Source of the DNA: Hyphomicrobiales bacterium | GTDB taxonomy: Bacteria > Pseudomonadota > Alphaproteobacteria > Rhizobiales > Methyloligellaceae | Assembly (NCBI GenBank): GCA_003228955.1 | Contig: QIGN01000051.1 | Location: 1 to 40,056 of the forward strand | Direction of reading: 5' to 3' | DNA: 40,056 nucleotides | Shown: piece by piece, positions 25,791 to 36,517 of the stretch | Layout of the letters: each line of letters starts with the position of its first letter | Position numbering within the stretch: position 1 is the stretch's first letter | The notes under the pieces: model-generated | Database searches by the model: none | Seen by the model: the letters and a program-made list of their open reading frames with translations, nothing else | What the model was told of the DNA's origin: nothing | Translations under genes and position numbers: made by a program

Positions 25791-27968
25791 ATGAGCGTTA
25801 CGCATGTCAGCTTTGAGGGAGGCGAAGCACCGGAAGACCTGTCGGACAGACCGGAGCGGTTTTTCAATCGCGAGCTTTCCTGGCTGCAGTTCAATTCCCG
25901 TGTGCTGGCCGAATCGGGCAACAAAAATCAGCCTCTTCTGGAGCGGGTGCGATTCCTCTCGATTTCGGCAAATAATCTCGACGAATTTTATATGGTGCGC
26001 GTTGCCGGTTTGCGCGGACAGGTCCTGGCGGGAATAGACACCCCCAGCCAGGAGGGCATGACCCCGGCGGAACAGTTGGACCGGATTGGCGCCGAGGTGG
26101 ACGAGCTGTCGTCGCGGCAGCAGGAGCTCTGGGTCGAGCTGAGGAATGAGCTGGCCAAGAACGAGATACGCATCATTGAGATACAGAATCTGACGGGCAA
26201 GGAGCGCGATTGGCTGGAAGACCGGTTCCTGAACCAGATTTTTCCCGTGCTGACACCTATTGCCGTCGATCCGGCGCATCCCTTTCCCTTTATCCCCAAC
26301 CAGGGCTTTACCCTCGGCCTGGAGTTGAGCCGTGAGGGACAGGACGAAACCATGTACGCGCTGATGCCGATCCCAAGTCAGCTCGACCGTTTCATACGTT
26401 TGCCCAAGGAGACCCGGAAGTCTGGAGACGGCAGCGCCAGCATCCGGTTTGTCCGTCTGGAATCCGTTGTGGCGAATTTCGTCACGCATCTGTTTCCGGG
26501 ATGCAAGGTAAGGGCCCGGGGGGCCTTCCGTGTTCTGCGGGACAGCGATATCGAAATCCAGGACAAGGCGGAAGACCTGGTATTGCTGTTTGAGTCCGCG
26601 CTGAAGCGCCGCCGCCGGGGATCGGTGATCCGGCTTGAGATAGAATCCTCGATGCCCGCGCGTTTGCAGCGCTTTGTCATCAAGAAGCTGGAGGTCACCG
26701 ACCGTGAAGTCTTCCTGCAAAAAGGCCTCATCGGCATGGCGGACACCGCCCAGCTCATTGTCTCCGATCGTCCGGATCTGAGGTTTGAACCATTTCATAT
26801 TCGATTCCCCGAGCGGATCCGCGAGCATGGCGGGGATTGCTTCGCGGCCATTCGTCAAAAGGACCTGATCGTTCATCACCCATATGAATCCTTCGATGCG
26901 GTGCTTCAGTTTCTGAGGCAGGCGGCGGCGGACCCCAACGTCGTCGCGATTCGCTGGACGCTTTACCGCACGAGCAAGGACTCGCCGATTATTCAGGCCC
27001 TGAAGGAAGCATCTGAAGCGGGCAAGTCCGTCACCGCGATTGTCGAGTTGAAGGCGCGCTTCGACGAGGAGGCCAACATCAAATGGGCCCGTGATCTGGA
27101 AAGCGCCGGCGTGCATGTTGTCTACGGGTTCCTGGAATACAAAACGCACGCGAAATTGAGCCAGATCGTCCGCCGTGAGGGGAGCAATCTGGCAACCTAT
27201 TGCCATATCGGCACCGGCAACTATCACTCGGTGACCGCCAGGATTTATACCGATTTATCCTTTTTCACCGCCGATCCGGCGATTGGCCGCGATGTCACGC
27301 GCGTGTTCAATTTCGTGACCGGTTACGCGGCGCCGGTCGAGCTGCAATTCATGGCGGCGTCCCCGCACGGTCTGCGGGCGCGAATTCTCGACCACATCCA
27401 TGAGGAGATGTATCATGCCAAGGCGGGGCGTCCGGGCGCCATCTGGATGAAAATGAACGCGCTTGTCGACGCACAGATCATCGATACGCTTTATGAGGCC
27501 AGCAAAGCCGGTGTCGAGATAGATCTGGTGGTCCGGGGAATATGCTGCCTGCGCCCCGGCGTGCCCGGGCTGTCTGAACGCATCCGGGTCAAAAGCATAA
27601 TCGGCAGATTTCTGGAGCACTCCCGAATCTATTGTTTTGGCGCGGGCAACGGGCTGCCCCATGCCGATGCCATGGTTTATATGGGATCCGCCGACATGAT
27701 GCCGCGCAATCTGGACCGGCGGGTGGAGGCGATGACGCCAATCCGCAACAAGACGGTCCATGAACAGATTCTCGATCAGATCATGGTCGCGAACATCAAG
27801 GACAATGAACAAAGCTGGAAGAATCTCCCCGACGGCACCTGGGAGCGGATCAGCCCGGGAGAAGGAGAAGAGCCCTTCAACGCGCAGAATTACTTCATGA
27901 CGAATCCGAGCCTTTCCGGCAGAGGCGAATCGCTGAAGGATAATATCCCGCCGCGATTTGCGCGGTAG
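25791..27968 (+). CDS. ppk: Polyphosphate kinase 1
   Basis: Ppk1 makes polyphosphate from ATP, with phosphohistidine catalysis. The 725-residue protein has the four usual parts: N domain with [16 protein letters not shown], the head domain, and the two catalytic C domains with His453 in [10 protein letters not shown] (autophosphorylated, the E. coli His435 equivalent) and His610 in [11 protein letters not shown] (E. coli His592 equivalent). [10 protein letters not shown] and [13 protein letters not shown] are also conserved. AAGGG lies 7 nt before the ATG. It precedes ppx by 21 nt and follows hdaA by 22 nt, so synthesis and breakdown genes are probably one transcript. Confidence 0.97.
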   Translation: MSVTHVSFEGGEAPEDLSDRPERFFNRELSWLQFNSRVLAESGNKNQPLLERVRFLSISANNLDEFYMVRVAGLRGQVLAGIDTPSQEGMTPAEQLDRIGAEVDELSSRQQELWVELRNELAKNEIRIIEIQNLTGKERDWLEDRFLNQIFPVLTPIAVDPAHPFPFIPNQGFTLGLELSREGQDETMYALMPIPSQLDRFIRLPKETRKSGDGSASIRFVRLESVVANFVTHLFPGCKVRARGAFRVLRDSDIEIQDKAEDLVLLFESALKRRRRGSVIRLEIESSMPARLQRFVIKKLEVTDREVFLQKGLIGMADTAQLIVSDRPDLRFEPFHIRFPERIREHGGDCFAAIRQKDLIVHHPYESFDAVLQFLRQAAADPNVVAIRWTLYRTSKDSPIIQALKEASEAGKSVTAIVELKARFDEEANIKWARDLESAGVHVVYGFLEYKTHAKLSQIVRREGSNLATYCHIGTGNYHSVTARIYTDLSFFTADPAIGRDVTRVFNFVTGYAAPVELQFMAASPHGLRARILDHIHEEMYHAKAGRPGAIWMKMNALVDAQIIDTLYEASKAGVEIDLVVRGICCLRPGVPGLSERIRVKSIIGRFLEHSRIYCFGAGNGLPHADAMVYMGSADMMPRNLDRRVEAMTPIRNKTVHEQILDQIMVANIKDNEQSWKNLPDGTWERISPGEGEEPFNAQNYFMTNPSLSGRGESLKDNIPPRFAR

Positions 27969-27989
27969 CGAGATGAGAGCCCGAACCAG

Positions 27990-29528
27990 GTGAAGGAACC
28001 AGATGTAACGGACCGGGCGGTCGCGAAACCGGTCGCGGTGATCGATATTGGCTCCAATTCGGTTCGTCTGGTGGTCTTCGAGGGGGCCAGGCGCAATCCG
28101 GTTTCATTGTTCAACGAGAAGGTCCACTGCGGACTGGGGCGTTCGCTGGCGAGCACCGGGTCCCTGGACGCAAAAGGTGTGGAACGGGCCTTGCGGGCCT
28201 TGCGCCGTTTCGGGGCCATCGCCAGTCAACTCGGCGCCGCCCGGTGCGAGGTGATCGCGACGGCGGCGGCGCGCGAAGCTGACAATGGACCGGATTTCGT
28301 GGCGCGGGCGAGCCGGGTCCTGAACTGCGATATCTCGGTGATTTCGGGAAAGGAAGAGGCGCATCTTGCGGCGGCGGGAGTGATTTGCGGAATTCCAGAT
28401 GCGGCGGGAATGGCGGGCGATCTGGGTGGCGGCAGCCTGGAAATTATCGGGTTGGACAAAAAGAAGGGCGCCAGTGGCGGCGTTACGCTGCCGCTCGGAG
28501 GCTTGCGTCTTATCGACCTCTCCGGCGGCAATCTGGAGCGGGCGCGAAAAATCGTCGATGCCGAGTTGAAAAAGGTGGATAGCCTGAAAAAAGGGAAAGG
28601 GCTTCCGTTTTACGCGGTTGGCGGCACATGGCGTGCGTTTGCATACCTGCATATGGCTCAAGTCCACTATCCCCTCAGCGTCATTCATGGCTACACGATC
28701 CCCATAGATGAGGCTTTGACATTTGCGCGTGTGCTGGATCATCTCTCGCCCTCGTCACTGGAGCGCGTTGCGGTCATCTCCAGGGGGCGCCGCGAAACGC
28801 TTCCCTATGGTGCGCTGGTGCTGGAGCGTTTGATAAAATACATGGCGCCGTCCAAATTTATCGTTTCGGGTTTCGGTGTGCGCGAAGGGCTGCTCTATTC
28901 CACACTCACGAAGGAAGAAAAAAAACGCGATCCGCTCCTGGCGGCATGCGATGAACTGGCGAGACTGCGGTCGCGCTCATCAGCCCATGCATGGGAATTG
29001 TGCAAATGGACGGATCCGCTGTTCATGTCTCCCGGTCCGACCGAAACGCCTGAGGAAAAACGACTGAGATATGCGGCCTGTCTGATTTCCGATATTGGCT
29101 GGCGCGCGCATCCCGACTATCGCAGTACGCAGACCCTCGGCATGATCACTCAGGCAAGGTTTGCGGGTCTGGATCATCCTGGAAGGGCCTTTCTGGCATT
29201 GTCCATCTATTATCGCAATCAGGGCCTTGTCTCCGCCGAGAGTTCTCCGGAAATTCATCGGCTGATAGACGAAAAAACTTTGTCGAGGGCGCGCGTCATC
29301 GGCGCCGCGGTCCGTGCCGCGCATATGATCTCCGCGGCCATGCCCGGCATTATCGGCAAGACGCCTCTTTCCTATGATGACGGCGCGCTGGTCCTGTCCC
29401 TGCCAAAAAAATTCGCAGCTCTGGCAGGCGAGCGGCTGGATTCCAGATTTGGTATTCTTGCGAAGGAACTGGGAGTGGATTCCAGAATACGCATCGCCGG
29501 CAGGGAAAACGCTTCCGCCTCCGCATAA
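27990..29528 (+). CDS. ppx: Exopolyphosphatase / GppA-type phosphatase
   Basis: This enzyme hydrolyses polyphosphate (Ppx) or pppGpp (GppA). The 512-residue protein starts with the ASKHA-fold phosphate-binding loop VAVIDIGSNSVRLVVF and continues with ATAAAREADN, the second phosphate loop GDLGGGSLEI and a C-terminal HD-like helical domain containing SDIGWRAHPDYR. The last domain is typical of the Ppx/GppA group. The start is a GTG at 27990 with no strong ribosome binding site; no better in-frame start is visible. It converges on rnd with only 10 nt between them. Which substrate dominates cannot be told from sequence. Confidence 0.92.
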   Translation: MKEPDVTDRAVAKPVAVIDIGSNSVRLVVFEGARRNPVSLFNEKVHCGLGRSLASTGSLDAKGVERALRALRRFGAIASQLGAARCEVIATAAAREADNGPDFVARASRVLNCDISVISGKEEAHLAAAGVICGIPDAAGMAGDLGGGSLEIIGLDKKKGASGGVTLPLGGLRLIDLSGGNLERARKIVDAELKKVDSLKKGKGLPFYAVGGTWRAFAYLHMAQVHYPLSVIHGYTIPIDEALTFARVLDHLSPSSLERVAVISRGRRETLPYGALVLERLIKYMAPSKFIVSGFGVREGLLYSTLTKEEKKRDPLLAACDELARLRSRSSAHAWELCKWTDPLFMSPGPTETPEEKRLRYAACLISDIGWRAHPDYRSTQTLGMITQARFAGLDHPGRAFLALSIYYRNQGLVSAESSPEIHRLIDEKTLSRARVIGAAVRAAHMISAAMPGIIGKTPLSYDDGALVLSLPKKFAALAGERLDSRFGILAKELGVDSRIRIAGRENASASA

Positions 29529-29538
29529 GGTGCTGGGG

Positions 29539-30771
29539 TCAGGTATCGGACGCCTTGCGGGCAGCCGTGTCCTGGAGTTCGCCGGTGTTGCGGGCGCCGT
29601 CATCCCTGCCTCGGGGCCTTTCGCCACGTTCGAACGTGACGACGCGCCCGTTTTCAACCGCGAGTCCCAGGCGCCCCTGGCGCAGGGCAATGGCGTCGGC
29701 GCCAAACAAATCCCGGCGCCACCCCTTGAGCGAGGGAAGGTCCGCTTCCTCGTTACGGGCTATATCTTCCAACTCGGCGGCCGTGGCGATGAGCTTGGGC
29801 GCGACACCGTGGCGTCCGGCCGCCGCCTTGAGCAGAACACGCAGCAAATCGAGCAGCGCAAGCGCATCGGGGGCCAGGGGGTCGTTTCTTTTAATTGAGG
29901 GGAGAGTTTTTGGATCGCGGCTCAGGCCTGCCTTCACTGCCTCGATAACGCCTTTGCCCTTTGCCGAACGTGAAAACCCCTTATGCACCGAGCGCAGCTT
30001 CTCCAGCTCGGACTCGGTCGTTGGCGCCTGGGCCGCGATGTCATAAATGGCGTCGTCTTTCATGACACGGCGGCGCGGCACATTCCGCGACTGTGCTTCT
30101 TCTTCGCGCCACTGCGCGAGGGCCACCATCACCCCCAGTGCCTTCTGCGAGCGGCCTCTCATTTTCAACCGCTTCCAGGCATCTTCGGGGTGGCTTTCAT
30201 AGGTGGCGGGGTTTGTGAGAACCGCCATTTCCTCATCCAGCCATCGGGCCCGGCCATTCTGCTCCAGTTGTTTTTTCAGCATGGGAAACAGGTCGCGCAA
30301 ATTGGTGACATCGCCAATTGCGTAGGTGAGCTGCTTGTTTGTCAGCGGGCGCCGGCTCCAGTCCGTAAAACGCGAGGACTTGTCAATTTCGACATTCAGC
30401 AACTTCTTCACGAGCATTCCGTAGCTGACGGATTCGCCGAAGCCGCAGACCATGGCCGCGATCTGCGTGTCGAAGACGGGCATTGGTATGATCTGCGCCA
30501 GGTGATGCACGATTTCGATATCCTGCCGCGCGGCATGGAACACCTTGGTCACTTTTTCATCCGCCATGAGATCGAAAAAGGGCGAAAGGTCCAGCCCCTC
30601 GGAAATCGTATCGACGATCACTTCTTCGCCGCCCGCCGCCATCTGGATCAGGCACAGATCCGGCCAGAACGTCGATTCCCGCATGAACTCTGTGTCAATC
30701 GCGACAAAGTCGGATTTCGCCAGAGCCGCGCAGGTCCGTGCCAGTTCATTGGTATCGGTGACAACATGCAT
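29539..30771 (-). CDS. rnd: Ribonuclease D
   Basis: RNase D is a 3'-5' exoribonuclease that trims tRNA and stable RNA precursors. The 410-residue protein has the DEDD exonuclease domain: Asp26 and Glu28 in VAIDTEFMRE, Asp in HAARQDIEIVHHL, and YAIGDVTNLRDLFPML with Tyr/Asp of motif III. One or two HRDC domains follow (about 205-380). The tail GRDDGARNTGELQDTAARKASDT is charged and probably disordered. The open frame extends to 30816, but the ATG at 30771 gives the family start MHVVTDTNEL. It converges on ppx and diverges from the PilZ gene. Confidence 0.94.
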   Translation of the reverse strand: MHVVTDTNELARTCAALAKSDFVAIDTEFMRESTFWPDLCLIQMAAGGEEVIVDTISEGLDLSPFFDLMADEKVTKVFHAARQDIEIVHHLAQIIPMPVFDTQIAAMVCGFGESVSYGMLVKKLLNVEIDKSSRFTDWSRRPLTNKQLTYAIGDVTNLRDLFPMLKKQLEQNGRARWLDEEMAVLTNPATYESHPEDAWKRLKMRGRSQKALGVMVALAQWREEEAQSRNVPRRRVMKDDAIYDIAAQAPTTESELEKLRSVHKGFSRSAKGKGVIEAVKAGLSRDPKTLPSIKRNDPLAPDALALLDLLRVLLKAAAGRHGVAPKLIATAAELEDIARNEEADLPSLKGWRRDLFGADAIALRQGRLGLAVENGRVVTFERGERPRGRDDGARNTGELQDTAARKASDT

Positions 30772-30946
30772 GGGCAGGGGGTATAGCGCAGCTTGCGGCA
30801 ATTGTCGCGCGATCACGGCGCATTTACCGAAATCCTATAGATTCCGGGCCAAAATGAGCCAGATTTCAAGACCTGACGTATCGCATTCAAATTTATCGAA
30901 CATTTACACAATAACCGGACAATTGCAGCAGCAAGGAAGGTGCGGA

Positions 30947-31216
30947 ATGAATAAGCCGGAAGAACGACGGGTTGAGAGACGCCGCAGCGTTTTTCTGCAG
31001 GCTGACGTCAGCACGCTGGATGGATTGCGAATAGCCAATTGCTCCATCCGCGATACCAGCCGTACCGGTTGCAAGATCATATCCAATGATATCGATCACA
31101 TTCCCGATGAACTGGTGTTGAGCATCCGCGGGCTTGACGAAACCTTCGTTGGCCGTGTGATGTGGCGCGACGCGGATATGGCCGGCATCGAATTTCTGAA
31201 CGATGTGCATGACTAG
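30947..31216 (+). CDS. PilZ-domain protein (c-di-GMP binding)
   Basis: An 89-residue single-domain protein. It has the arginine-rich RRVERRRSVF at residues 7-16, which supplies the RxxxR motif, and DTSRTG at 36-41, matching the D/N-x-S-x-x-G motif; together these are the c-di-GMP-binding residues of PilZ proteins. The beta-barrel strand VGRVMWRDADMAGIEFL also fits. AGGAAGG lies 6 nt before the ATG, which fixes the start even though the frame is open far upstream. It could be an adaptor for motility or surface regulation, but no partner gene is nearby. Confidence 0.9.
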   Translation: MNKPEERRVERRRSVFLQADVSTLDGLRIANCSIRDTSRTGCKIISNDIDHIPDELVLSIRGLDETFVGRVMWRDADMAGIEFLNDVHD

Positions 31217-31353
31217 GGTCCATACTCAATCCTAACCGCGCTCGACTGCGCGCTACTCCCTCTGGGAACCTTGACAAAAGCCTGCCTCCATGCGCTTTTC
31301 GCGCGCGGCCAGCCAGTCGCGTTCTCAAGAAGTTTCTGGCCAGTATCAGCCAA

Positions 31354-31387
31354 CTGCCGGGCGGGCAATGCGCCTGATAGCCGGCAG
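31354..31387. repeat. Inverted repeat in aspS leader
   Basis: CTGCCGG at 31354-31360 and CCGGCAG at 31381-31387 can form a 7-bp stem with a 20-nt loop, 24 nt before the aspS start. It may fold in the aspS leader. Nothing else in the 31217-31411 gap could be assigned, apart from a TTGACA at 31271-31276 without a good -10. Confidence 0.35.
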
Positions 31388-31411
31388 TGAATCGGACAAT
31401 CGGGACGGGTC

Positions 31412-33205
31412 ATGCACGCATACCGGACACATAATTGCGGTGAGCTGAAAAAGAATGATGTTGGCGCCGAGGTGCGTCTGTCGGGCTGGGTACACCGGGT
31501 GCGCGACCACGGCGGGCTTCTGTTCATCGATCTGCGGGATCACTACGGGCTCACCCAATGCGTGATCGAGCCGGAAAATACGGAATTTCCCAAAGCGGAA
31601 AATCTGCGCGCCGAGTGGGTGGTGCGGGTGGATGGCCGGGTTGATGCGCGATCCGGCGATACGGTCAATTCCAACCTGCCGACTGGGGACGTTGAGGTGC
31701 GCATCAGCGCGCTTGAAGTTCTCTCCGAGGCGCAAGAACTTCCTTTGCCGGTTTTCGGCGAGCCGGATTACCCTGAAGACATTCGCCTGAAATACCGGTT
31801 CCTGGATTTGCGCCGCGAGACCATCCACAACAATATCATCAGGCGCGCGGCAATCATCTCGTCCATCCGCCGCCGCATGACGAAAAGTGGTTTTTTTGAA
31901 TTCCAGACACCGATTCTGACCGCCTCTTCTCCTGAAGGCGCGCGCGATTTCCTTGTGCCCTCGCGCATGCATCCGGGAAAGTTCTACGCGCTCCCCCAGG
32001 CCCCCCAGCAGTTCAAGCAGCTGGTGATGGTTTCGGGCTTTGACCGCTATTTCCAGATTGCGCCCTGTTTCCGCGACGAGGACGCGCGCGCCGACCGGAG
32101 CCCTGGCGAATTTTACCAGCTCGATATCGAGATGAGTTTTGTCGAGCAGGAAGATGTGTTCCAGGCGGTGGAGCCGGTGCTGCGCGATCTGTTCAAGGAA
32201 TTTGGCGGCGGCAAGCCGGTGACGGAAAACTTCCCGCGCATTCCCTTCGGCGAGGCGATGCGCAAATACGGGACCGACAAGCCTGATCTGCGCAACCCGA
32301 TAGAAATGAGCGACGTGTCGGAGGTTTTCCGCGGCAGCGGCTTCAAGATATTTTCCGGTCTGCTCGACAAGCACAAGGGCGGACGCCCGTGGTTCGAGAA
32401 CGCCGAAGTCTGGGCCATTCCCGCAAAGGGGGGCGGGTCCCGCGCTTTCTGCGACCGGATGAACAGCTGGGCGCAAGGGGAAGGACAGCCGGGTCTGGGA
32501 TATATTTTCTTCCGCGACGGGGAGGGGGCTGGTCCCATTGCCAAGAATCTCGGTGAAGACCCGACCTTGAAGTTGCGCGATGAATTGGGACTGGAGGACG
32601 GAGACGCCGTTTTCTTCGTCGCCGGCGTGCCGAAGGATTTCGCCGATTTCGCCGGCCGCGCCCGCACCAAAGCCGGCGAGGATCTTGAACTGCTCGACAA
32701 GGACCGCTTCGAGTTCTGCTGGATCGTTGATTTCCCCATGTTCGAATGGGACGAAGAGCGCAAGAAGGTCGAGTTTTCCCACAACCCCTTTTCCATGCCG
32801 CAGGGCGGGCTTGAGGCGCTTGAGACCAAGGATCCGCTGGAAATACTCGCCTGGCAATATGACATTGTCTGCAACGGCGTTGAGCTGTCTTCGGGCGCCA
32901 TCCGGAATCACAAGCCCGAGATCATGGTCAAGGCGTTCGAAATTGCGGGCTATGACAGAAGCGTTCTGGAAGAGAAGTTCGGCGGGATGCTGCGCGCGCT
33001 GACCTATGGCGCACCGCCGCATGGCGGGATCGCACCGGGAATCGACCGTATTGTCATGCTGCTCTGCGGGACCGAGAATATCCGCGAGGTGACCATGTTC
33101 CCCATGAATCAACAGGCCGAAGACTTGCTCATGGGCGCCCCCGGCGATGTTTCGCCCGAGCAGTTGCGCGATCTCCATATCAGGTTGAGTTTGCCGAAGT
33201 CATAG
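31412..33205 (+). CDS. aspS: Aspartyl-tRNA synthetase (probably non-discriminating)
   Basis: A class II synthetase of 597 residues. The N-terminal OB-fold anticodon domain has [19 protein letters not shown]; the catalytic domain has motif 2 [10 protein letters not shown] and motif 3 GIAPGIDRI; a GAD-type insert lies between about 290 and 420. The His in RDHGG aligns with the His reported for non-discriminating AspRS in Pseudomonas aeruginosa, so this enzyme probably also charges tRNA-Asn with Asp, with conversion by a GatCAB amidotransferase not seen in this window. An inverted repeat lies in its leader, and a small hairpin follows its stop. Confidence 0.96.
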   Translation: MHAYRTHNCGELKKNDVGAEVRLSGWVHRVRDHGGLLFIDLRDHYGLTQCVIEPENTEFPKAENLRAEWVVRVDGRVDARSGDTVNSNLPTGDVEVRISALEVLSEAQELPLPVFGEPDYPEDIRLKYRFLDLRRETIHNNIIRRAAIISSIRRRMTKSGFFEFQTPILTASSPEGARDFLVPSRMHPGKFYALPQAPQQFKQLVMVSGFDRYFQIAPCFRDEDARADRSPGEFYQLDIEMSFVEQEDVFQAVEPVLRDLFKEFGGGKPVTENFPRIPFGEAMRKYGTDKPDLRNPIEMSDVSEVFRGSGFKIFSGLLDKHKGGRPWFENAEVWAIPAKGGGSRAFCDRMNSWAQGEGQPGLGYIFFRDGEGAGPIAKNLGEDPTLKLRDELGLEDGDAVFFVAGVPKDFADFAGRARTKAGEDLELLDKDRFEFCWIVDFPMFEWDEERKKVEFSHNPFSMPQGGLEALETKDPLEILAWQYDIVCNGVELSSGAIRNHKPEIMVKAFEIAGYDRSVLEEKFGGMLRALTYGAPPHGGIAPGIDRIVMLLCGTENIREVTMFPMNQQAEDLLMGAPGDVSPEQLRDLHIRLSLPKS

Positions 33206-33221
33206 ATTCGCGGAGGCGAAT
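33206..33221 (+). terminator. Candidate weak terminator after aspS
   Basis: ATTCGC-GGAG-GCGAAT forms a 6-bp stem with 4-nt loop directly after the aspS stop, followed by TTT. The stem is short and the T-run is only three bases, so this is weak evidence; it may only modulate transcription into maeB, whose start lies about 60 nt downstream. Confidence 0.35.
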
Positions 33222-33278
33222 TTCCTAAGCTCCGGGACTCAGCGCAAGCGGCGCGCTCCAGAGGGGGAAAATTGCGGC

Positions 33279-35570
33279 ATGGCGACTAAAAAGTCCGAGC
33301 TGTCCGACGATCTGAAAACCGGCGCGCTCGTCTATCATTCCGAGCCGGTGCCGGGAAAACTCGAAGTCGTCGCTACCAAGCCGCTGGTCAACCAGCGCGA
33401 TCTGGCGCTGGCCTATTCGCCGGGCGTTGCCATCGCCTGTGAAGCGATTGCCGAGGACCCCGGGGAAGCGGCGCGCCTTACAACGCGCGGCAATCTCGTC
33501 GCCGTTATCACAAATGGCACGGCGGTTCTGGGGCTGGGCGCCATCGGCCCGCTGGCTTCGAAGCCGGTGATGGAAGGCAAGGCGGTTCTGTTCAAGAAAT
33601 TCGCCGGCATTGATGTTTTCGACATCGAAGTCGATGCCCTGGAGGCGGAACGCTTCTGCGATGTGGTCGCCGCGCTAGAGCCGACATTCGGCGGCATCAA
33701 TCTGGAGGACATCAAGGCGCCGGAATGCTTTCAGATCGAAGCGGAATTGCGCAAGCGGATGAAAATTCCCGTCTTCCATGACGACCAGCACGGGACGGCC
33801 ATTATTGTCTCCGCCGCAGTGCGCAACGGGCTGAAGCTGGCCAAAAAGCCATTGGACAAGGCCAAGATCGTGACATCGGGCGCGGGAGCAGCGGCGCTCG
33901 CCTGCCTCAATCTTCTTGTGGTTCTTGGCGCCCGGCGGGAGAATATCTGGGTCACCGACATCGATGGCGTTGCCTACAAGGGCCGCAAAAAGAGTATGGA
34001 TGAGTGGAAGTCCAGATTTGCACAGGACACGGACAAGCGTACTTTGGGCGAAGTCATCGATGGCGCGGATGTTTTCCTCGGGCTGTCGGCGGGCGGCGTT
34101 CTGAAACCGGACATGGTCAAGCGTATGAGCAGGAAGCCGCTCATTCTTGCGCTCGCCAATCCGCATCCGGAAATTGACCCCGAGGCGGCGCGCAAGGCCG
34201 CACCCGACGCCATGATCTGCACGGGCAGGTCCGACTATCCCAATCAGGTGAACAACGTCCTTTGCTTTCCCTATATCTTTCGCGGGGCTCTGGACGTTGG
34301 GGCGACGGCGATCAATGACGAGATGAAGATCGCGGCGGTTGAGGCCATCGCCACGCTCACCCATGAAGCGTCGTCCGATGTCGCGGCCAAGGCGTATGAA
34401 GGCGCGGTCCATACATTCGGCCCGGACTATCTGATCCCGTCGCCATTCGATCCGCGCCTGATCCTGCGGATTGCGCCAGCCGTGGCGCGCGCGGCAATGG
34501 ATACGGGCGTCGCCGCGCGTCCCATTGAAGACTTTGACGTCTATGAGGAACGGCTCACACGCTTCATCTTCCGCTCCGGCACCATCATGAAGCCGGTGTT
34601 CGAAACCGCCAAGGCAGACCCCAAGCGGGTGATATATGCCGAAGGCGAGGATGAACGCATTCTGCGCGCGGCGCAGGTCGCGCTGGAAGACGGGATTGCC
34701 GTTCCCATTCTGATTGGACGCCCCAAGGTTATTTCATCGCGTATCGAACGCCATGGTCTCAGCATCAGGCCGGACAAGGACTTCGAAATCATCAATCCGC
34801 AGAGCGATGCGCGCTACCGTGAATTTGTCGATACCTATTACGACCTGACCTGCCGCAAGGGCACGACGCCAGACGGCGCCGCAACCATGGTGCGCACACG
34901 CTCCTCGTTGATCGCCGCCCTGGCGGTGCATCGTGGTGAAGCCGACGCCATGATTTGCGGTGTTCACGGACGTTTTTCGCGCCACCTCAAGCATATCGAC
35001 GAGGTGATCGGGAAGGCGCCGGGAGTACAGGATTTTTCTACACTGAGTCTCGTCATTCTTTCCAAGGGCGCGTATTTCCTTGCCGATACCTATGTGTCGG
35101 TCGATCCCAATGCGGAAGAGATCGCGGAGATGACGCTGCTGACGGCGGCGCATGTCAGACGGTTCGGGATCACGCCGAAGATAGCGCTCCTGTCGCATTC
35201 CAATTTCGGCAGTTCGGAATGTTCCAGTGCGCGCAAGATGCGCGATGCGCTCGGCATTATCCGGCACAAGGACCCGCATCTGGAGGTGGAGGGTGAAATG
35301 CACGGCGACGCGGCGCTGGACGCATCTTATCGGGAGCGCCTGTTCCCCAACTCTCAGCTGACGGGGGAAGCCAATGTGCTGATCATGCCCGATCTGGATT
35401 CGGCGAATATCTCCTATCAGCTGATCAAGGCCATGTCGGACGCATTGCCCGTCGGTCCTATTCTGCTGGGCACAGCCAAACCGGCGCATATACTGACCCC
35501 ATCGGTAACCGCGCGCGGCGTCGTCAATATGACCGCTTTGGCGGTCGTCGATGCGCAGCAGGAAGATTGA
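33279..35570 (+). CDS. maeB: NADP-dependent malic enzyme with phosphotransacetylase-like domain
   Basis: MaeB decarboxylates malate to pyruvate, making NADPH. The 763-residue protein combines a malic enzyme N-terminal domain ([41 protein letters not shown]), an NAD(P)-binding domain ([20 protein letters not shown], then [16 protein letters not shown]), and from about residue 430 a phosphotransacetylase-like domain ([29 protein letters not shown]). The large MaeB form is typical; the C-terminal domain is usually regulatory, responding to acetyl-CoA. GAGGGGGA lies about 10 nt before the ATG. Confidence 0.95.
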   Translation: MATKKSELSDDLKTGALVYHSEPVPGKLEVVATKPLVNQRDLALAYSPGVAIACEAIAEDPGEAARLTTRGNLVAVITNGTAVLGLGAIGPLASKPVMEGKAVLFKKFAGIDVFDIEVDALEAERFCDVVAALEPTFGGINLEDIKAPECFQIEAELRKRMKIPVFHDDQHGTAIIVSAAVRNGLKLAKKPLDKAKIVTSGAGAAALACLNLLVVLGARRENIWVTDIDGVAYKGRKKSMDEWKSRFAQDTDKRTLGEVIDGADVFLGLSAGGVLKPDMVKRMSRKPLILALANPHPEIDPEAARKAAPDAMICTGRSDYPNQVNNVLCFPYIFRGALDVGATAINDEMKIAAVEAIATLTHEASSDVAAKAYEGAVHTFGPDYLIPSPFDPRLILRIAPAVARAAMDTGVAARPIEDFDVYEERLTRFIFRSGTIMKPVFETAKADPKRVIYAEGEDERILRAAQVALEDGIAVPILIGRPKVISSRIERHGLSIRPDKDFEIINPQSDARYREFVDTYYDLTCRKGTTPDGAATMVRTRSSLIAALAVHRGEADAMICGVHGRFSRHLKHIDEVIGKAPGVQDFSTLSLVILSKGAYFLADTYVSVDPNAEEIAEMTLLTAAHVRRFGITPKIALLSHSNFGSSECSSARKMRDALGIIRHKDPHLEVEGEMHGDAALDASYRERLFPNSQLTGEANVLIMPDLDSANISYQLIKAMSDALPVGPILLGTAKPAHILTPSVTARGVVNMTALAVVDAQQED

Positions 35571-35603
35571 TAGGCGTCTGCGGTGTTTTTCTGTGAAGGG
35601 CTC

Positions 35604-35632
35604 TTGGCATGGGGAGGCGGCGCGGCTATCCC
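35604..35632 (+). promoter_or_regulatory. Candidate promoter for tRNA-Leu
   Basis: TTGGCA at 35604-35609 matches five of six -35 consensus bases. After 17 nt comes TATCCC at 35627-35632, a weak -10. This would start transcription near 35640, about ten bases before the tRNA. The spacing is ideal but the -10 is poor. Confidence 0.45.
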
Positions 35633-35650
35633 ATAAAACAGGCGCTCCGG

Positions 35651-35739
35651 GCGGACGTGGTGGAACTGGTAGACACACGGGACTTAAAATCCCGAGGAGG
35701 TAACCCTCCGTGCGGGTTCGAGTCCCGCCGTCCGCACCA
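35651..35739 (+). tRNA. tRNA-Leu (anticodon UAA)
   Basis: An 89-nt tRNA with encoded CCA. The acceptor stem GCGGACG pairs with CGTCCGC; the anticodon loop CTTAAAA in the stem CGGGA/TCCCG gives anticodon TAA (UAA), for leucine codons UUA/UUG. The long variable arm of class II tRNAs and the T-loop GGTTCGAGTCC are present. A 12-bp palindrome TTGCCCGGGCAA follows at 35743-35754. The overlapping open frame on the plus strand is not a gene. Confidence 0.98.
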
Positions 35740-35827
35740 GCCTTGCCCGGGCAATCGGTTGGAGACTTCCGGTCAAGAAAGCGTCAAGATGCGCCTGAAT
35801 GATTGAGGTTTGGAGACGATACTCCCC

Positions 35828-36517
35828 ATGAGTCGCGCAGCGAACAGAATGAATGCAACCATTTTCCGGCATGTTGTATGTGCCGGTGGCGTTGCGCTGC
35901 TTCTTGCCGGTTGCGCGGGCGGCGGTTCAAGAAACGGTCCGTCTGCCGGTGTCGCGACCAATGCAGCCGCGCCAGTACAGCTCGGCGGAAGCGGCGGCCC
36001 ATCGGGTCCCGCAGCACGCCAGTCCGTTCTGGGGTCACTTGATGACGCGCTGATCCGGCGGGCAATCGAAAATTACCGGCTCTCGAAGAAACGGGCCAAG
36101 GGGCCATACAAACTCGCCGGCGCCGACTTGAACGGGGATGGGGTTCGAGAGGCGGTTGTCCTGTTCCAGGGGAAAGACTGGTGCACGCGGACCGGGTGCT
36201 CACTGGTCGTATTTCAGTTCTTCGAGCGCGCCTTCAAGCCAATTTCGCGTACCGTGCGGGTGAAAGCGCCGGTTGAGATTACCGATGCCGCAACCAACAT
36301 CTATCGCGACCTTCTGGTCCAGACCGGCGGCGGTCCCGCTCCCGAGCGCCGTGTGCGTCTGCAATTCAGCGGAGAGAGCTATTCGCGCAACGCCATGCTG
36401 CAGAGCGAAGTACCGCTGGGCTCGCTTGTCCGCACCGAAATCGCGATTGACGTGGAAGCATCCGCGCCCGGTCCCGCCGCCGCCGCGATTCAACGCTCAT
36501 CTCCGCCAAAAAGGTAA
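35828..36517 (+). CDS. Putative lipoprotein, unknown function
   Basis: This 229-residue protein has a lipoprotein signal peptide with lipobox LLAGC and acylated Cys29. The next region is Gly/Ser/Pro-rich and probably flexible; the rest has PYKLAGADLNGDGVREAVVLF, a short FG-GAP/EF-hand-like DxNxDG stretch, followed by a beta-rich region with two cysteines (DWCTRTGCS). The ATG at 35828 has GGAGA about 11 nt upstream; a second ATG at 35849 is possible. Its last 28 bases overlap the convergent monooxygenase gene. Family not recognised. Confidence 0.75.
   Translation: MSRAANRMNATIFRHVVCAGGVALLLAGCAGGGSRNGPSAGVATNAAAPVQLGGSGGPSGPAARQSVLGSLDDALIRRAIENYRLSKKRAKGPYKLAGADLNGDGVREAVVLFQGKDWCTRTGCSLVVFQFFERAFKPISRTVRVKAPVEITDAATNIYRDLLVQTGGGPAPERRVRLQFSGESYSRNAMLQSEVPLGSLVRTEIAIDVEASAPGPAAAAIQRSSPPKR

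Noticed and set aside
25623-27227. 534-residue open frame antisense to hdaA and ppk
   Set aside because: It covers the catalytic core of ppk in the wrong strand and has no domain; ppk is intact.
31346-33178. 610-residue open frame antisense to aspS
   Set aside because: aspS is complete and conserved; this long antisense frame carries no family motif.
35609-35806. 65-residue open frame over the tRNA-Leu gene
   Set aside because: It reads through the tRNA; no protein family is seen and the tRNA explains the sequence.
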